Source: Methylococcaceae bacterium
GTDB taxonomy: Bacteria > Pseudomonadota > Gammaproteobacteria > Methylococcales > Methylomonadaceae
DNA length: 32,651 nucleotides
Direction of reading: 5' to 3'
Assembly: GCA_005772825.1 (NCBI GenBank)
Contig: SXIP01000185.1
Span: 1-32,651 of the forward strand
Both the position numbers and the translations under genes were made by a program. Position 1 is the stretch's first letter. Each line of letters starts with the position of its first letter. Below the pieces are notes generated by a model. It was not told the origin of the DNA. It saw only the letters and a program-made list of their open reading frames with translations, and made no database searches. Positions 25,719-32,651 of the stretch are shown piece by piece.

Positions 25719-25744
25719 TGTTGTCTCCTCATTATTAGTTACTG

Positions 25745-25841
25745 TCCTCTCCCCCAGCCCCTCTCGACAATTGCTCCTGCATTGTTCTACCTCCTGCATC
25801 CATGCAGTCGTCCCAGATGGGAGAGGGGCCGGGGGAGAGGG
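25745..25841. repeat. Long inverted-repeat element between cytochrome and P450 genes
   Basis: The C/T-rich arm at 25745-25765 and the G/A-rich arm at 25821-25841 are reverse complements over 21 bases with two differences. Between them CTGCAT and ATGCAG form a small inner hairpin. The arms resemble the CTCTCCCCC-AGCCCCTCTC elements dispersed in proteobacterial genomes. It could fold in the transcript and lower expression of the downstream P450. Confidence 0.6.
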
Positions 25842-25855
25842 CAAGCGTTTATGTA

Positions 25856-27910
25856 TTACAAGCTCTTCAGGTATTCCAACAGATCCAGCCTCTCTTCCTT
25901 GGTCAATGCCGGCGGTATCGTGCCGTTCGGTTGAGCGGTGCGGCCAGAGGCGTATTCATGACCGGCATTGCTGTTGCCTTCAAGACTGCTCAGGAAAGTA
26001 AAGCCTTGGTAGCCTTCGCTCTTCAGGCCTACCCGACCCGGATTGAACTCGCGCGATCCGACCTGGAATTGGTCGGGACGGTATTCGCCGTCTTCGGGGT
26101 CGCCGGGTCTTTTCTTCGGTAACAGCAGGTCATAAAGCGTTGGTACGGAACCGTTATGCAGGTAGGGCGCCGTCGCCCAGCTGCCGTTCAGTGAACGGCC
26201 TTTATAGGAAAGCAGTGAGGCAAACGGACGGGCCGTGGTGTCGGGTTCATAATTACCCTGTTTGATGGAGGGTTTGATCTCGTTGTCGAAAAATGCAGTG
26301 GCCAGATCGTAAGCCCATTCTCCCCAACGGCGCAGAAACCATTTGTCAGGATCGGGCGTAGCGACCACATTAATATCTGCCTGCGTCAACAGTGCGGCAG
26401 CCGGCGCTCTTTTATCGACGAGAATTTTACCGACATCGACGCCGACATACTGGTTCAGCAGGATGCCGCTCCAACCCAAGTAGTTGACGCTGTTGAGAGC
26501 CATTTTAGGATCGGTGCCGACATTGCCGATGCTGGATAAATTCGCGACGATGCGGCGATCTTCGGCGGAGCGGTCTATTTCTGCATGGCAACTTGCGCAA
26601 TAGCGGGTGAAGAGCTTGTCGCCTCTGGCTTTGCGCTCAGGATCAATGCGCCCGAAAAGTGCTTCGGGCCATTGCGGTGATTGCAATTCCCAAAGTTTAG
26701 ATTCCAATCGGCGTAAATTGCGGACATTGATCGACGAGGTAAAACTGATATGGTTGCCAAAGCCCTGCCCGCCAATCAGTGCGGACAACGAGAATCCCTC
26801 TTTTTCCGCCCAATCCAGAGTACCGAAAACACCGATGACCTCGCCGGTGTTGCGACCGACCGGGCCTACTCCGGCATTCGACGCGAGGCCGTTCCATTGC
26901 ACATAATCATGCTGCGGAATATCCCACAGGAAAGGGTAACTGACCGGCGCATCGGGTGGATTAAAAATTTTATTGCGTAATTGCAGTACCTGCTTGGGTG
27001 TCAGCAACTCCGAGACACGTGTGACAATATGGTCGCGCTCATCGCCGCTGAGTACCGAATCGACATTCTTTAAAACGGTTTTCAGCTCTTCTTCGGTTAA
27101 TGTCTCTTGTAATATTTTCCTGAGTTGTTTTGCGTCCAATACATGTTCCAGCACCCGGTTGTAGATACGGCCGAACGCATCCAGGCGAGCATAGCCGTAG
27201 GGTGTTTTGCTGCGGTTGATGATGTTGTATTCGGCGATGCGTTGGTTGTATTTTTTTAAATCCGCTTCAACTTCGGCTTCGGAATCATAATCGCCGTTTC
27301 TTTTCAGAACCTGAGCAATGAAGCGCTTGCGTGTATCGGCGTTATCGGCGGTAGCTTTCAAGGCCTTCGAAAGGCTGCTCATGAAGCCGTCCAGGTCCGC
27401 TGATGCAGGTGCGCCGTCAATACGAATGCCGGTGCCTTCGTAATTGATTTGCCCGGTATGACAGGCGGCGCAGGTATAACCGATGTAGTTTTTGCCCCGG
27501 TAACTGTCTTTGACAAAGCCGACCGGCAACGCATCCGGGTTACTGAAGGTGGCTTTTTGCGGCAGGTAGCGGAAGTGGTTCATGTTTTCACTGGAACTGA
27601 AAGCTTCCTTTTTATTGGCTTGCTCCAAGGCCATGAAAAAATCGTAGGGTAGCAGGTCCGAACCCTGGGTGGTGGTATAAAACCACAAGCTGTCGGCGGC
27701 ATCCCAGCCTTGCGGTAAATAGGTGACCTTTTCGAAGGAGTCACCGAATTCATCCTGCTTGACGGTTGTCGCGCCGCGGTCGGGGTCTGAATCCCAATAC
27801 TGGTAGATTCGTGACCCGCCCGCCGTCAGCAGCAGGAACACGATTAACAAAAGAATGCCGTAGAGTATGGGCTTTACCCATGTTTTTGCCGTGACGAATA
27901 ACTGATTCAT
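25856..27910 (-). CDS. Membrane-anchored di-haem c-type cytochrome, RoxA/MauG-peroxidase superfamily
   Basis: The 684-aa protein has one N-terminal membrane segment (about 14-31) and a large periplasmic part. Two covalent haem sites are visible: CAACH at 147-151 in YIGYTCAACHTGQINYEGTG, and CASCH at 438-442 in LFTRYCASCHAEIDRS. The span YPFLWDIPQHDYVQWNGL, GPVGRNTGEVIGVFG and the later TAPYLHNGSVPTLYDLLLP are features of di-haem peroxidase-like enzymes. Size and the CxACH/CASCH pair resemble the rubber oxygenase RoxA, but RoxA is secreted while this one keeps an anchor. I chose ATG 27910, which follows AGGGGGA, over ATG 27970. The substrate is unknown: peroxide, a polyisoprenoid or another protein are all possible. 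It is followed by a P450 gene on the same strand. Confidence 0.85.
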   Translation of the reverse strand: MNQLFVTAKTWVKPILYGILLLIVFLLLTAGGSRIYQYWDSDPDRGATTVKQDEFGDSFEKVTYLPQGWDAADSLWFYTTTQGSDLLPYDFFMALEQANKKEAFSSSENMNHFRYLPQKATFSNPDALPVGFVKDSYRGKNYIGYTCAACHTGQINYEGTGIRIDGAPASADLDGFMSSLSKALKATADNADTRKRFIAQVLKRNGDYDSEAEVEADLKKYNQRIAEYNIINRSKTPYGYARLDAFGRIYNRVLEHVLDAKQLRKILQETLTEEELKTVLKNVDSVLSGDERDHIVTRVSELLTPKQVLQLRNKIFNPPDAPVSYPFLWDIPQHDYVQWNGLASNAGVGPVGRNTGEVIGVFGTLDWAEKEGFSLSALIGGQGFGNHISFTSSINVRNLRRLESKLWELQSPQWPEALFGRIDPERKARGDKLFTRYCASCHAEIDRSAEDRRIVANLSSIGNVGTDPKMALNSVNYLGWSGILLNQYVGVDVGKILVDKRAPAAALLTQADINVVATPDPDKWFLRRWGEWAYDLATAFFDNEIKPSIKQGNYEPDTTARPFASLLSYKGRSLNGSWATAPYLHNGSVPTLYDLLLPKKRPGDPEDGEYRPDQFQVGSREFNPGRVGLKSEGYQGFTFLSSLEGNSNAGHEYASGRTAQPNGTIPPALTKEERLDLLEYLKSL

Positions 27911-27941
27911 CAATATTTCCCCCTTGTTTGTGAATATCCTG

Positions 27942-27971
27942 TTGAATTGCATTGAATTTGTTGAATTCAAT
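27942..27971 (-). promoter_or_regulatory. Three phased TTGAATT repeats in the leader of the di-haem cytochrome gene
   Basis: TTGAATT occurs at 27942-27948, 27952-27958 and 27961-27967, spaced 10 and 9 bases, about one helical turn each. The last two also form an inverted repeat ATTGAAT...ATTCAAT (27951-27971). This may be a regulator site or a structured leader. Confidence 0.35.
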
Positions 27972-27985
27972 TTTGAAGCGCCGCA

Positions 27986-28030
27986 ATTATAGGAATTTAT
28001 AAAGCCTCCGGCCGAAAGCGGCGGGAGGCT
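27986..28030 (-). promoter_or_regulatory. -10 box with upstream palindrome before the di-haem cytochrome gene
   Basis: On the minus strand a perfect TATAAT lies at 27986-27991. There is no -35 box; instead a strong palindrome covers that area: AGCCTCC (28003-28009), GCCG (28011-28014), AAAG loop, CGGC (28019-28022) and GGAGGCT (28024-28030). This would fit an activator-dependent promoter, or the palindrome may be a hairpin terminator for the plus strand, where ATTTTGGTTT follows. The rest of the 406-base divergent gap 27911-28316 shows no gene. Confidence 0.4.
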
Positions 28031-28316
28031 ATTTTGGTTTGTAAGTTTCGGGATAGTGTCAGGCGTCTGGATGACTAATGCCTGTTCTCTGTGGCTACAG
28101 AAATTATTACTAGCCCCGGAATTAAGGATAGTAGCAAAATGGTTGACGTCAAGTAGTGGAAGGAACTGTTGTTGTTAAGATTATGTATTTATTTTTCAAA
28201 ATAGAACGTTGGTTTCCATCCAACGGCTTGAGAATCAAAACTACGACTTTACTAAATACAAAAACTGTCTATTATTGTTAGACTAATGATAATTGTGAAC
28301 TGCTCCTCAAAAATCA

Positions 28317-29663
28317 ATGCTGATCAAAAACTTGTGGCCTTTCCGCCCTAAAAAAACTCAAAAAAATGAAGTCACAGTCGTTTCTTCGATGGAGAAAGTC
28401 TATGTGTCTGTCGGCCAGTTAGTTATAGGCATGTACGTTGTTGATCTGGATAGGCCTTGGCTGGGCACGCCGTTTTTGTTCCAGGGCTTCGAAATAAAAA
28501 CCAAGGCTGAGATTAAGGCGCTCAGGGAGCTATGCCAATTTGTCTATATTGACATGTCAAGGTCAAGATCAAGGACAATCATAGCGGAGACTGATGAGAA
28601 CGATAAAAAAAGCGTTTATCAGCGGACAATCACCGGCAGTAGTAACGGCTTGCCGCCGCCGAAAAAGCTCGCTACCTTTGAAAAGCAAATCATTCATGCA
28701 GAAAAGACCTATGCAGACACTAAAGGTTTGGTCGCAGACTTTATGCAGCGGGCGGCAAAAGGCGGTTCAATTGATGGCTGGCTTGCCAAACAAGCCGTTG
28801 CGGAATGCGTCAATAATGTCTTGCAGACGCCTGACACGATGCTGTGGCTGAGCCAACTAAAAAATAATAACCAATACTCTGCCCAGCATAGTTTGAACGT
28901 GTGCGTGTTGTCTATCGTCTTTGGCCGCCACATCAATCTTCCGGATGAACAAATCAAATCTTTGGGGCTATGCGGCATGTTGTTCGACTTGGGCATGATG
29001 CAAGTACCGAGCACAGTCATCAATAAGGCCGGCAAGCTGGAAGAGGATGAGCTACTTTTGATGCAGTCTCATACCACGCTCGGCTATGAACTGTTAAAAG
29101 CCAGCGGTCACATGACACAAAATACGATAGAAACGGCATTAAGTCACCATGAGCGTTTGGACGGGAAGGGCTATCCCCGTCAACTGCACAGCTCGGCCAT
29201 CCCTATATTCACAAAAATGGTTACGATTGTTGATACCTATGATGCGATAACCAGCAACAGGATATATCAAAAAGGCAAGACCCATCTGGAAGCGACGCAC
29301 ATGCTAAACTCGATGGCGGGAACCCATTTAGACCGGAAGCTGGTGTCTCAATTCATAGAAAGCTTGGGTGTTTACCCGCCCGGTTCCTTGGTGATAATGA
29401 CCAATGGGGCCCTTGCCATTGTTGTCGAAGTCAATGAAGAAATGAAGTTGCGGCCTAAGGTCATTATTATTATGGATGAGGAAAAAAACCTTGTGCCGGA
29501 AAAAGTTATTGATTTGTCGAAAATGGTCACCGATAAACGGGGTGAGGTCTACACGATTAAAAATATTATCAGGGCGGAGGACTGGAACATTGATTCCAGC
29601 AAATATTACAACAAGGATATTTTACAAAAATGCTTTACCCTAAATAAAAAAGGGTGGAGATAA
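28317..29663 (+). CDS. DUF3391/HD-GYP domain protein with a degenerate HD dyad
   Basis: This 448-aa cytoplasmic protein has an N-terminal DUF3391 region (about 25-85: KVYVSVGQLVIGMYVVDLDR, PFLFQGFEIKTKAEI) and an HD-GYP domain (about 185-370). The GYP part is intact: HHERLDGKGYP with His277, His278 and Gly-Tyr-Pro at 285-287. The first helix His191 (AQHSLNV) and His252 are present. However the HD pair that should read LLHDIGK reads MLFDLGMM (222-228), so the metal-binding His and the following Gly-Lys are lost, with Phe223 in the His position. Intact HD-GYP proteins hydrolyse c-di-GMP; here activity may be lost or altered and the protein may serve as a sensor or binder. ATG 28317 has no clear ribosome site. 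It stands alone. Confidence 0.9.
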   Translation: MLIKNLWPFRPKKTQKNEVTVVSSMEKVYVSVGQLVIGMYVVDLDRPWLGTPFLFQGFEIKTKAEIKALRELCQFVYIDMSRSRSRTIIAETDENDKKSVYQRTITGSSNGLPPPKKLATFEKQIIHAEKTYADTKGLVADFMQRAAKGGSIDGWLAKQAVAECVNNVLQTPDTMLWLSQLKNNNQYSAQHSLNVCVLSIVFGRHINLPDEQIKSLGLCGMLFDLGMMQVPSTVINKAGKLEEDELLLMQSHTTLGYELLKASGHMTQNTIETALSHHERLDGKGYPRQLHSSAIPIFTKMVTIVDTYDAITSNRIYQKGKTHLEATHMLNSMAGTHLDRKLVSQFIESLGVYPPGSLVIMTNGALAIVVEVNEEMKLRPKVIIIMDEEKNLVPEKVIDLSKMVTDKRGEVYTIKNIIRAEDWNIDSSKYYNKDILQKCFTLNKKGWR

Positions 29664-29773
29664 TAGTCGCGTCAAGTCGGGCGATAGTTTTATCGGTGCA
29701 TGATTATTTTACCGGTTCTTAAGCCCCGTAGCTTGGAAGTAAGTATTAACTGTATTTACACAACCTGAAACTT

Positions 29774-30601
29774 TTAAACCAACCTGATTTCGTTTTTTTC
29801 AATACTGATCAATTGTTGCTTGTATAGCGCGCCAGTCGCTTGCTTGAACACTTTTTTACTGACGCCGAATGCCGCGTAGATGGCTTCCGGCGGGCTTTTA
29901 TCGCTGAGCATCAGCACGCCGTTATTTTCTTTGAGTTTCATTAAAATCTTGTCGGTCAGCGATAGCACTTTGCCGTAGCCCGGTTGATGGAGAGTCAGGT
30001 CGATTTTATGATCGTCCCGGATTTGCTTGATATAGCCTTCCAGCTTTTGGCCTTTGCTGACTGGTTGAAACAGTTCGTTTTGATACAGTACGCCCCAGTG
30101 GCTATTGTTTATAATTGCTTTAACGCCCAGCTCGGTGCTTTCAGCGATTAATAGCGAGACTTTTTGACCGGCCTCGAAGTCGTCGGATTCATCGGCGATC
30201 AGACTGCCAATCTTGGTCGTGGCGACAACACGATCCTTGCCGTCCAGGAATACCTTGACCAGGTAAGACTTGCCGACTTCCATTTCATGGTGCTGTTCAC
30301 TAAAGGGAACCAGCAAATCTTTCGGCAAGCCCCAATCCAGGAAGGCGCCGACATAATTCAGCGACACCACTTTCAGAAAGGCAAACTCGTCGACTTGCGC
30401 CAACGGTGTTTTAGTGGTGGCGGCCAGATGACCGTCTGAATCAACATAGACAAAAACGTCCAGCGTGTCGCCCACCTTGCAGTTTTCAGGCGGTCTTTTG
30501 TCGGCGAGCAGCACTTTGCCTGATGTGCCGCTAGCCAGATACAGTTCGGCGCCCTGTAGTTTAACTATTTTCAGCGAATTGATTTTGCCGATGTTTATCA
30601 T
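29774..30601 (-). CDS. CvfB-like S1 RNA-binding protein
   Basis: The 275-aa protein begins MINIGKINSLKIVKLQGAEL and shows repeated S1-like beta-barrels: VLLADKRPPENCKVGDTLDV with FVYVDSDGHLAATTKTP, then the second AFLKVVSLNYVGAFLDWGLP with KDLLVPFSEQHHEMEVGKSY, then a third around IINNSHWGVLYQNELFQPVS. The C-terminus (ILMKLKENNGVLMLSDKSPP, EAIYAAFGVSKKVFKQATGA, LYKQQLISIEKNEIRLV) is the winged helix of the CvfB/YitL family. Members bind RNA and affect virulence or general gene expression in Gram-positives; the role in proteobacteria is unclear. It is convergent with the HD-GYP gene and divergent from creD. Confidence 0.9.
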   Translation of the reverse strand: MINIGKINSLKIVKLQGAELYLASGTSGKVLLADKRPPENCKVGDTLDVFVYVDSDGHLAATTKTPLAQVDEFAFLKVVSLNYVGAFLDWGLPKDLLVPFSEQHHEMEVGKSYLVKVFLDGKDRVVATTKIGSLIADESDDFEAGQKVSLLIAESTELGVKAIINNSHWGVLYQNELFQPVSKGQKLEGYIKQIRDDHKIDLTLHQPGYGKVLSLTDKILMKLKENNGVLMLSDKSPPEAIYAAFGVSKKVFKQATGALYKQQLISIEKNEIRLV

Positions 30602-30733
30602 GGGTAAGGTGCTCGGTAGGGTGGTCTTGAAGGGGTTAAAATAGATTTATATACAGTATTGACGAAGGATTATACCTTAGGCGAGAGGCAAAAAATAACC
30701 ATGCGCCGTGTACTTTACCGATTCCTTAGTCCC

Positions 30734-30749
30734 TGCACAAAATCTGCAC
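30734..30749 (+). promoter_or_regulatory. cre-tag-like direct repeat upstream of creD
   Basis: TGCAC (30734-30738), six bases, then TGCAC (30745-30749). The CreB/BlrA-responsive tag is TTCAC-N6-TTCAC; the spacing here is identical and each half differs at one base. It sits about 95 bases before the creD ATG. The remainder of the 242-base gap 30602-30843 shows nothing else I can name. Confidence 0.4.
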
Positions 30750-30843
30750 AGTCAGCGCAGTGAATTTCCATATTTCCATCGCCGTATCTGCATGTCCTGT
30801 CTGTAAAGTGTAGCGTGACCATTAACCAAAGGAGTCACGTGTC

Positions 30844-32229
30844 ATGAAACAAAACTTTTACTTCAAACTGGGCATTATTTTTTCACTGATTTTATGTTTA
30901 ATGCTGCCGCAATCATTTATGCTGGATCTGGTGGGCGAACGCCAGGGTTGGCGACTGCAAGCGTATCAGAGTATCGAGCAGAGCTGGCCGGGCATGCAGA
31001 CTGTGGCAGGGCCGCTTATGTCTATTCCGTATCACCTGAGCTATAACGCCAAAGAAAAAATTATCGGCGCCGACAAAAAGGAAACAGAAATCATCAAGGA
31101 AGTCACGGTGCATGATGTTCTGTACATCATCCCCAAGCAGTTGAATATCGACAGTAAACTGGAAAGTTCACTGCGGTACCGGGGTATATACGGTGTACCG
31201 GTTTATACCAGCACGGTGCAGCTTAAAGGTGAATTCAGCACCAAGCCCTTGATGGACCTGATTGCCAGGAATAAAGACTATAAAATCAGCTGGGATAAGC
31301 CGCGAATATCGGTATTGGTGGGGGATCAGCGCGGTATAGCGACACCGCCCAACCTGAGCTGGAATGGTGCAAAGATAGCCTTTCAACCGGGCGGCAATTT
31401 ACCGGGTACCTTAGCCGGGATGCATGTAACTGTGCCCGATATTAACCAGGAGCAGGAAACCCGCATTCCGTTTGCTTTTGATATGGAGTTACACGGTATG
31501 CGTTCGATAAACTTTGCGTTGTTGTCGGAAAATACCGATGTACGACTGGCGGCTAATTGGCCTCACCCCAGTTTTACCGGCAAATTACTGCCTGAAAAAC
31601 GAGACATCACTGGTCAAGGCTTTAATGCCCAGTGGCGTGCCTCGTCATTTTCTTATGACGTGAGCAACGCAATAGAACGGTGCCGCAAGGGCGAATGCTT
31701 GAGTTTGTTGGAAAATGCCGTTGGTTTCGATCTGATTCAGCCGGTCGATGTCTATCAGCAATCGGAGCGTAGTATCAAATACGCCGAGTTGTTTATTATC
31801 CTGACTTTTGTCGCGTTAATTCTGTTTGAACTACTGAAAAAAATACGCATTCATCCAATTCAGTACACATTGGTCGGCATGGCTTTGCTGGTGTTTTATC
31901 TGTTACTGGTTTCACTTTCCGAACACATTCAATTCCTGCTTGCTTATGGAATTGCCGCATTCGGTAGCACAGCATTGCTGACATTTTATTTTGGCGCTAT
32001 TTTGCGTAGCGGCAAGTTGGGAGCGATATTGGGTGCAGGTTTGTCGGTTTTGTATGTGTCGCTGTACGTGATTCTTCAGGCTGAAGAGAGCGCCTTGCTG
32101 ATGGGTAGTTTATTGTTGTTTATCGTACTTGCCGCATTGATGCTGACAACCCGTCACTTCGATTGGTATGCGTTGACAGGGCAGAGCGATACGCCATCGG
32201 AAATACAACAGCAATTACCAGAGTCATGA
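30844..32229 (+). CDS. creD: Inner-membrane protein CreD
   Basis: This 461-aa protein has one N-terminal membrane segment (about 8-25), a large periplasmic domain (about 30-310), and a cluster of C-terminal segments from residue 317 on (IKYAELFIILTFVALILFEL, YTLVGMALLVFYLLLVSLSE, and four or so more). The conserved CreD pieces are seen: GWRLQAYQSIEQSWPGMQTV, GPLMSIPYHL, YRGIYGVPVYTSTVQLKGEF, and SIKYAELFIILTFVALILFE with RIHPIQYTLVGMALLVFYLL, LLVSLSEHIQFLLAYGIA. Start: ATG 30844 after AGGAG. By family knowledge CreD is induced by the CreBC two-component system and affects envelope integrity; no creB or creC is in the window. The next gene begins in the ATGA overlap of its stop. Confidence 0.93.
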   Translation: MKQNFYFKLGIIFSLILCLMLPQSFMLDLVGERQGWRLQAYQSIEQSWPGMQTVAGPLMSIPYHLSYNAKEKIIGADKKETEIIKEVTVHDVLYIIPKQLNIDSKLESSLRYRGIYGVPVYTSTVQLKGEFSTKPLMDLIARNKDYKISWDKPRISVLVGDQRGIATPPNLSWNGAKIAFQPGGNLPGTLAGMHVTVPDINQEQETRIPFAFDMELHGMRSINFALLSENTDVRLAANWPHPSFTGKLLPEKRDITGQGFNAQWRASSFSYDVSNAIERCRKGECLSLLENAVGFDLIQPVDVYQQSERSIKYAELFIILTFVALILFELLKKIRIHPIQYTLVGMALLVFYLLLVSLSEHIQFLLAYGIAAFGSTALLTFYFGAILRSGKLGAILGAGLSVLYVSLYVILQAEESALLMGSLLLFIVLAALMLTTRHFDWYALTGQSDTPSEIQQQLPES

Positions 32230-32603
32230 AAAAAATAGGGTTGATCTTTTTATCGCTGGTGCTCGCAATCGGCTTCCTGATTCCTGAAGGTGGTCACAGG
32301 ATTCCGGTAGTGGGCGCCAGCGCTGCCGACTGGAATCCGCGTTCTTTCTGGTATCATCCGTGGGGACGTTCCGGCATGCACAAGGGCATTGATATTTTCG
32401 CCGGGGAAGGCGTACCGGTATTGGCTGCAACGAACGGCGTGGTGGTTTATACCGGTTTTAATGACATAGGCGGATATACTCCAAACGGTCAACATTTCGG
32501 TTTCCCATTTTACGAAAATATTGTAAAAAGGCCGGAAACTACCGCACTGAATGCCCATGATCACCCTAGAATTGACCGTACAACAACTGGACGAACTTTA
32601 TGA
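32226..32603 (+). pseudogene. M23 family peptidase, truncated by an insertion
   Basis: The frame starts at ATG 32226, overlapping the creD stop (ATGA), with a signal-anchor MKKIGLIFLSLVLAIGFLIP. The M23 zinc site begins HKGIDIFAGEGVPVLAATNG, with the first His and Asp, then VVVYTGFNDIGG. M23 proteins continue from here with a GN-V---G segment and the second H-x-H pair; instead from about 32475 the reading changes to an unrelated YTPNGQHFGFPFYENIV and stops at 32603. The second zinc His pair is missing, so the product should be inactive. The cause appears to be the IS-like element listed next. Confidence 0.75.
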
Positions 32604-32651
32604 CGGGCTGTCGTCAAACAGCAACCCGTCGGCCCGAAAAAAATGCCTGAC
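32475..32651 (+). mobile_element. Left part of an IS630-like insertion sequence (runs off the edge)
   Basis: The M23 reading breaks abruptly after GGCGGA (about 32474), and a transposase-like frame starts about 80 bases later, as expected for an IS left end. A TATA at 32475-32478 is compatible with the TA target of IS630 elements. The exact boundary and the terminal repeat cannot be fixed from one end. Confidence 0.5.
32557..32651 (+). CDS. Probable IS630-type transposase, N-terminal fragment
   Basis: From ATG 32557 (or the in-frame ATG 32551) the frame is open to the window end and reads MITLELTVQQLDELYDGLSS then NSNPSARKKCL. The MITLELT-EQLDEL- opening followed by a basic R-x-x-K stretch is typical of the N-terminal helix-turn-helix region of IS630-family transposases. 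Only 31 codons are visible, so the family call is tentative. Confidence 0.5.
   Translation, partial: MITLELTVQQLDELYDGLSSNSNPSARKKCL

Noticed and set aside
25719-25844. 42-residue N-terminal extension of the P450
   Set aside because: It is a translation of the inverted-repeat element, and ATG 25718 has a strong ribosome site.
29680-29720. Small hairpin (CGATA...TATCG) after the HD-GYP gene as terminator
   Set aside because: Only five pairs and no T-run; too weak to call.

Overview
The window looks like a chromosomal stretch of a Gram-negative gammaproteobacterium. The evidence is a type IV pilus pilMNOPQ cluster, lipoproteins with classical lipoboxes, CreD, a glnK-amt pair, a PatZ-type acyl-CoA synthetase/acetyltransferase fusion and LemA/TPM genes. 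A methanotroph-like lineage (Methylococcales) would fit the gene content, but that is a guess from general resemblance and nothing here proves it. No rRNA, tRNA or CRISPR array was seen.

Layout. 1-773 (minus): glnK followed by the start of an ammonium transporter gene that runs off the left edge. 1105-3093 (plus): a PLP-dependent group II decarboxylase with a STAS domain fused to its N-terminus. 3188-4845 (plus): two exported proteins, the second built from tail-fibre-like beta repeats with a C-terminal coiled coil. 4940-6574 (plus): adenine deaminase, convergent with an unrecognised 509-aa lipoprotein (6571-8100, minus). 8568-13767 (plus): pilM-pilN-pilO-pilP-pilQ, tightly coupled, with pilQ split by an apparent one-base frameshift just before its C-terminal secretin domain. 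14074-16755 (plus): PatZ-like protein acetyltransferase. 16810-17862 (minus): a small STAS/SpoIIAA-like protein and a NudF-type Nudix hydrolase.

18099-21942 (plus) is a run of envelope genes: DUF1345, DUF805, LemA lipoprotein, two TPM-domain proteins and a SOUL haem-binding lipoprotein. A ten-codon leader ORF directly precedes and overlaps the DUF1345 start. 21959-24125 (minus) carries a DUF924 remnant, a DUF1176 protein and a SIMPL-domain protein. 24384-27910 (minus) is a two-gene redox unit: a membrane-anchored di-haem c-type cytochrome resembling RoxA/MauG-type enzymes, then a cytochrome P450, separated by an inverted-repeat element. 28317-29663 (plus) is a DUF3391/HD-GYP protein whose HD dyad is degenerate. 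29774-30601 (minus) is a CvfB-like S1 protein. 30844-32229 (plus) is creD, followed by an M23 peptidase gene that appears to be broken by an IS630-like element running off the right edge.

The most interesting items are the STAS-decarboxylase fusion, the P450/di-haem oxidase pair with its unusual upstream region, the pilQ frameshift, the degenerate HD-GYP protein, the leader ORF at 18070, a cre-tag-like direct repeat before creD, and the insertion in the M23 gene. All calls come from reading the sequence and from remembered family features; no database search was run.
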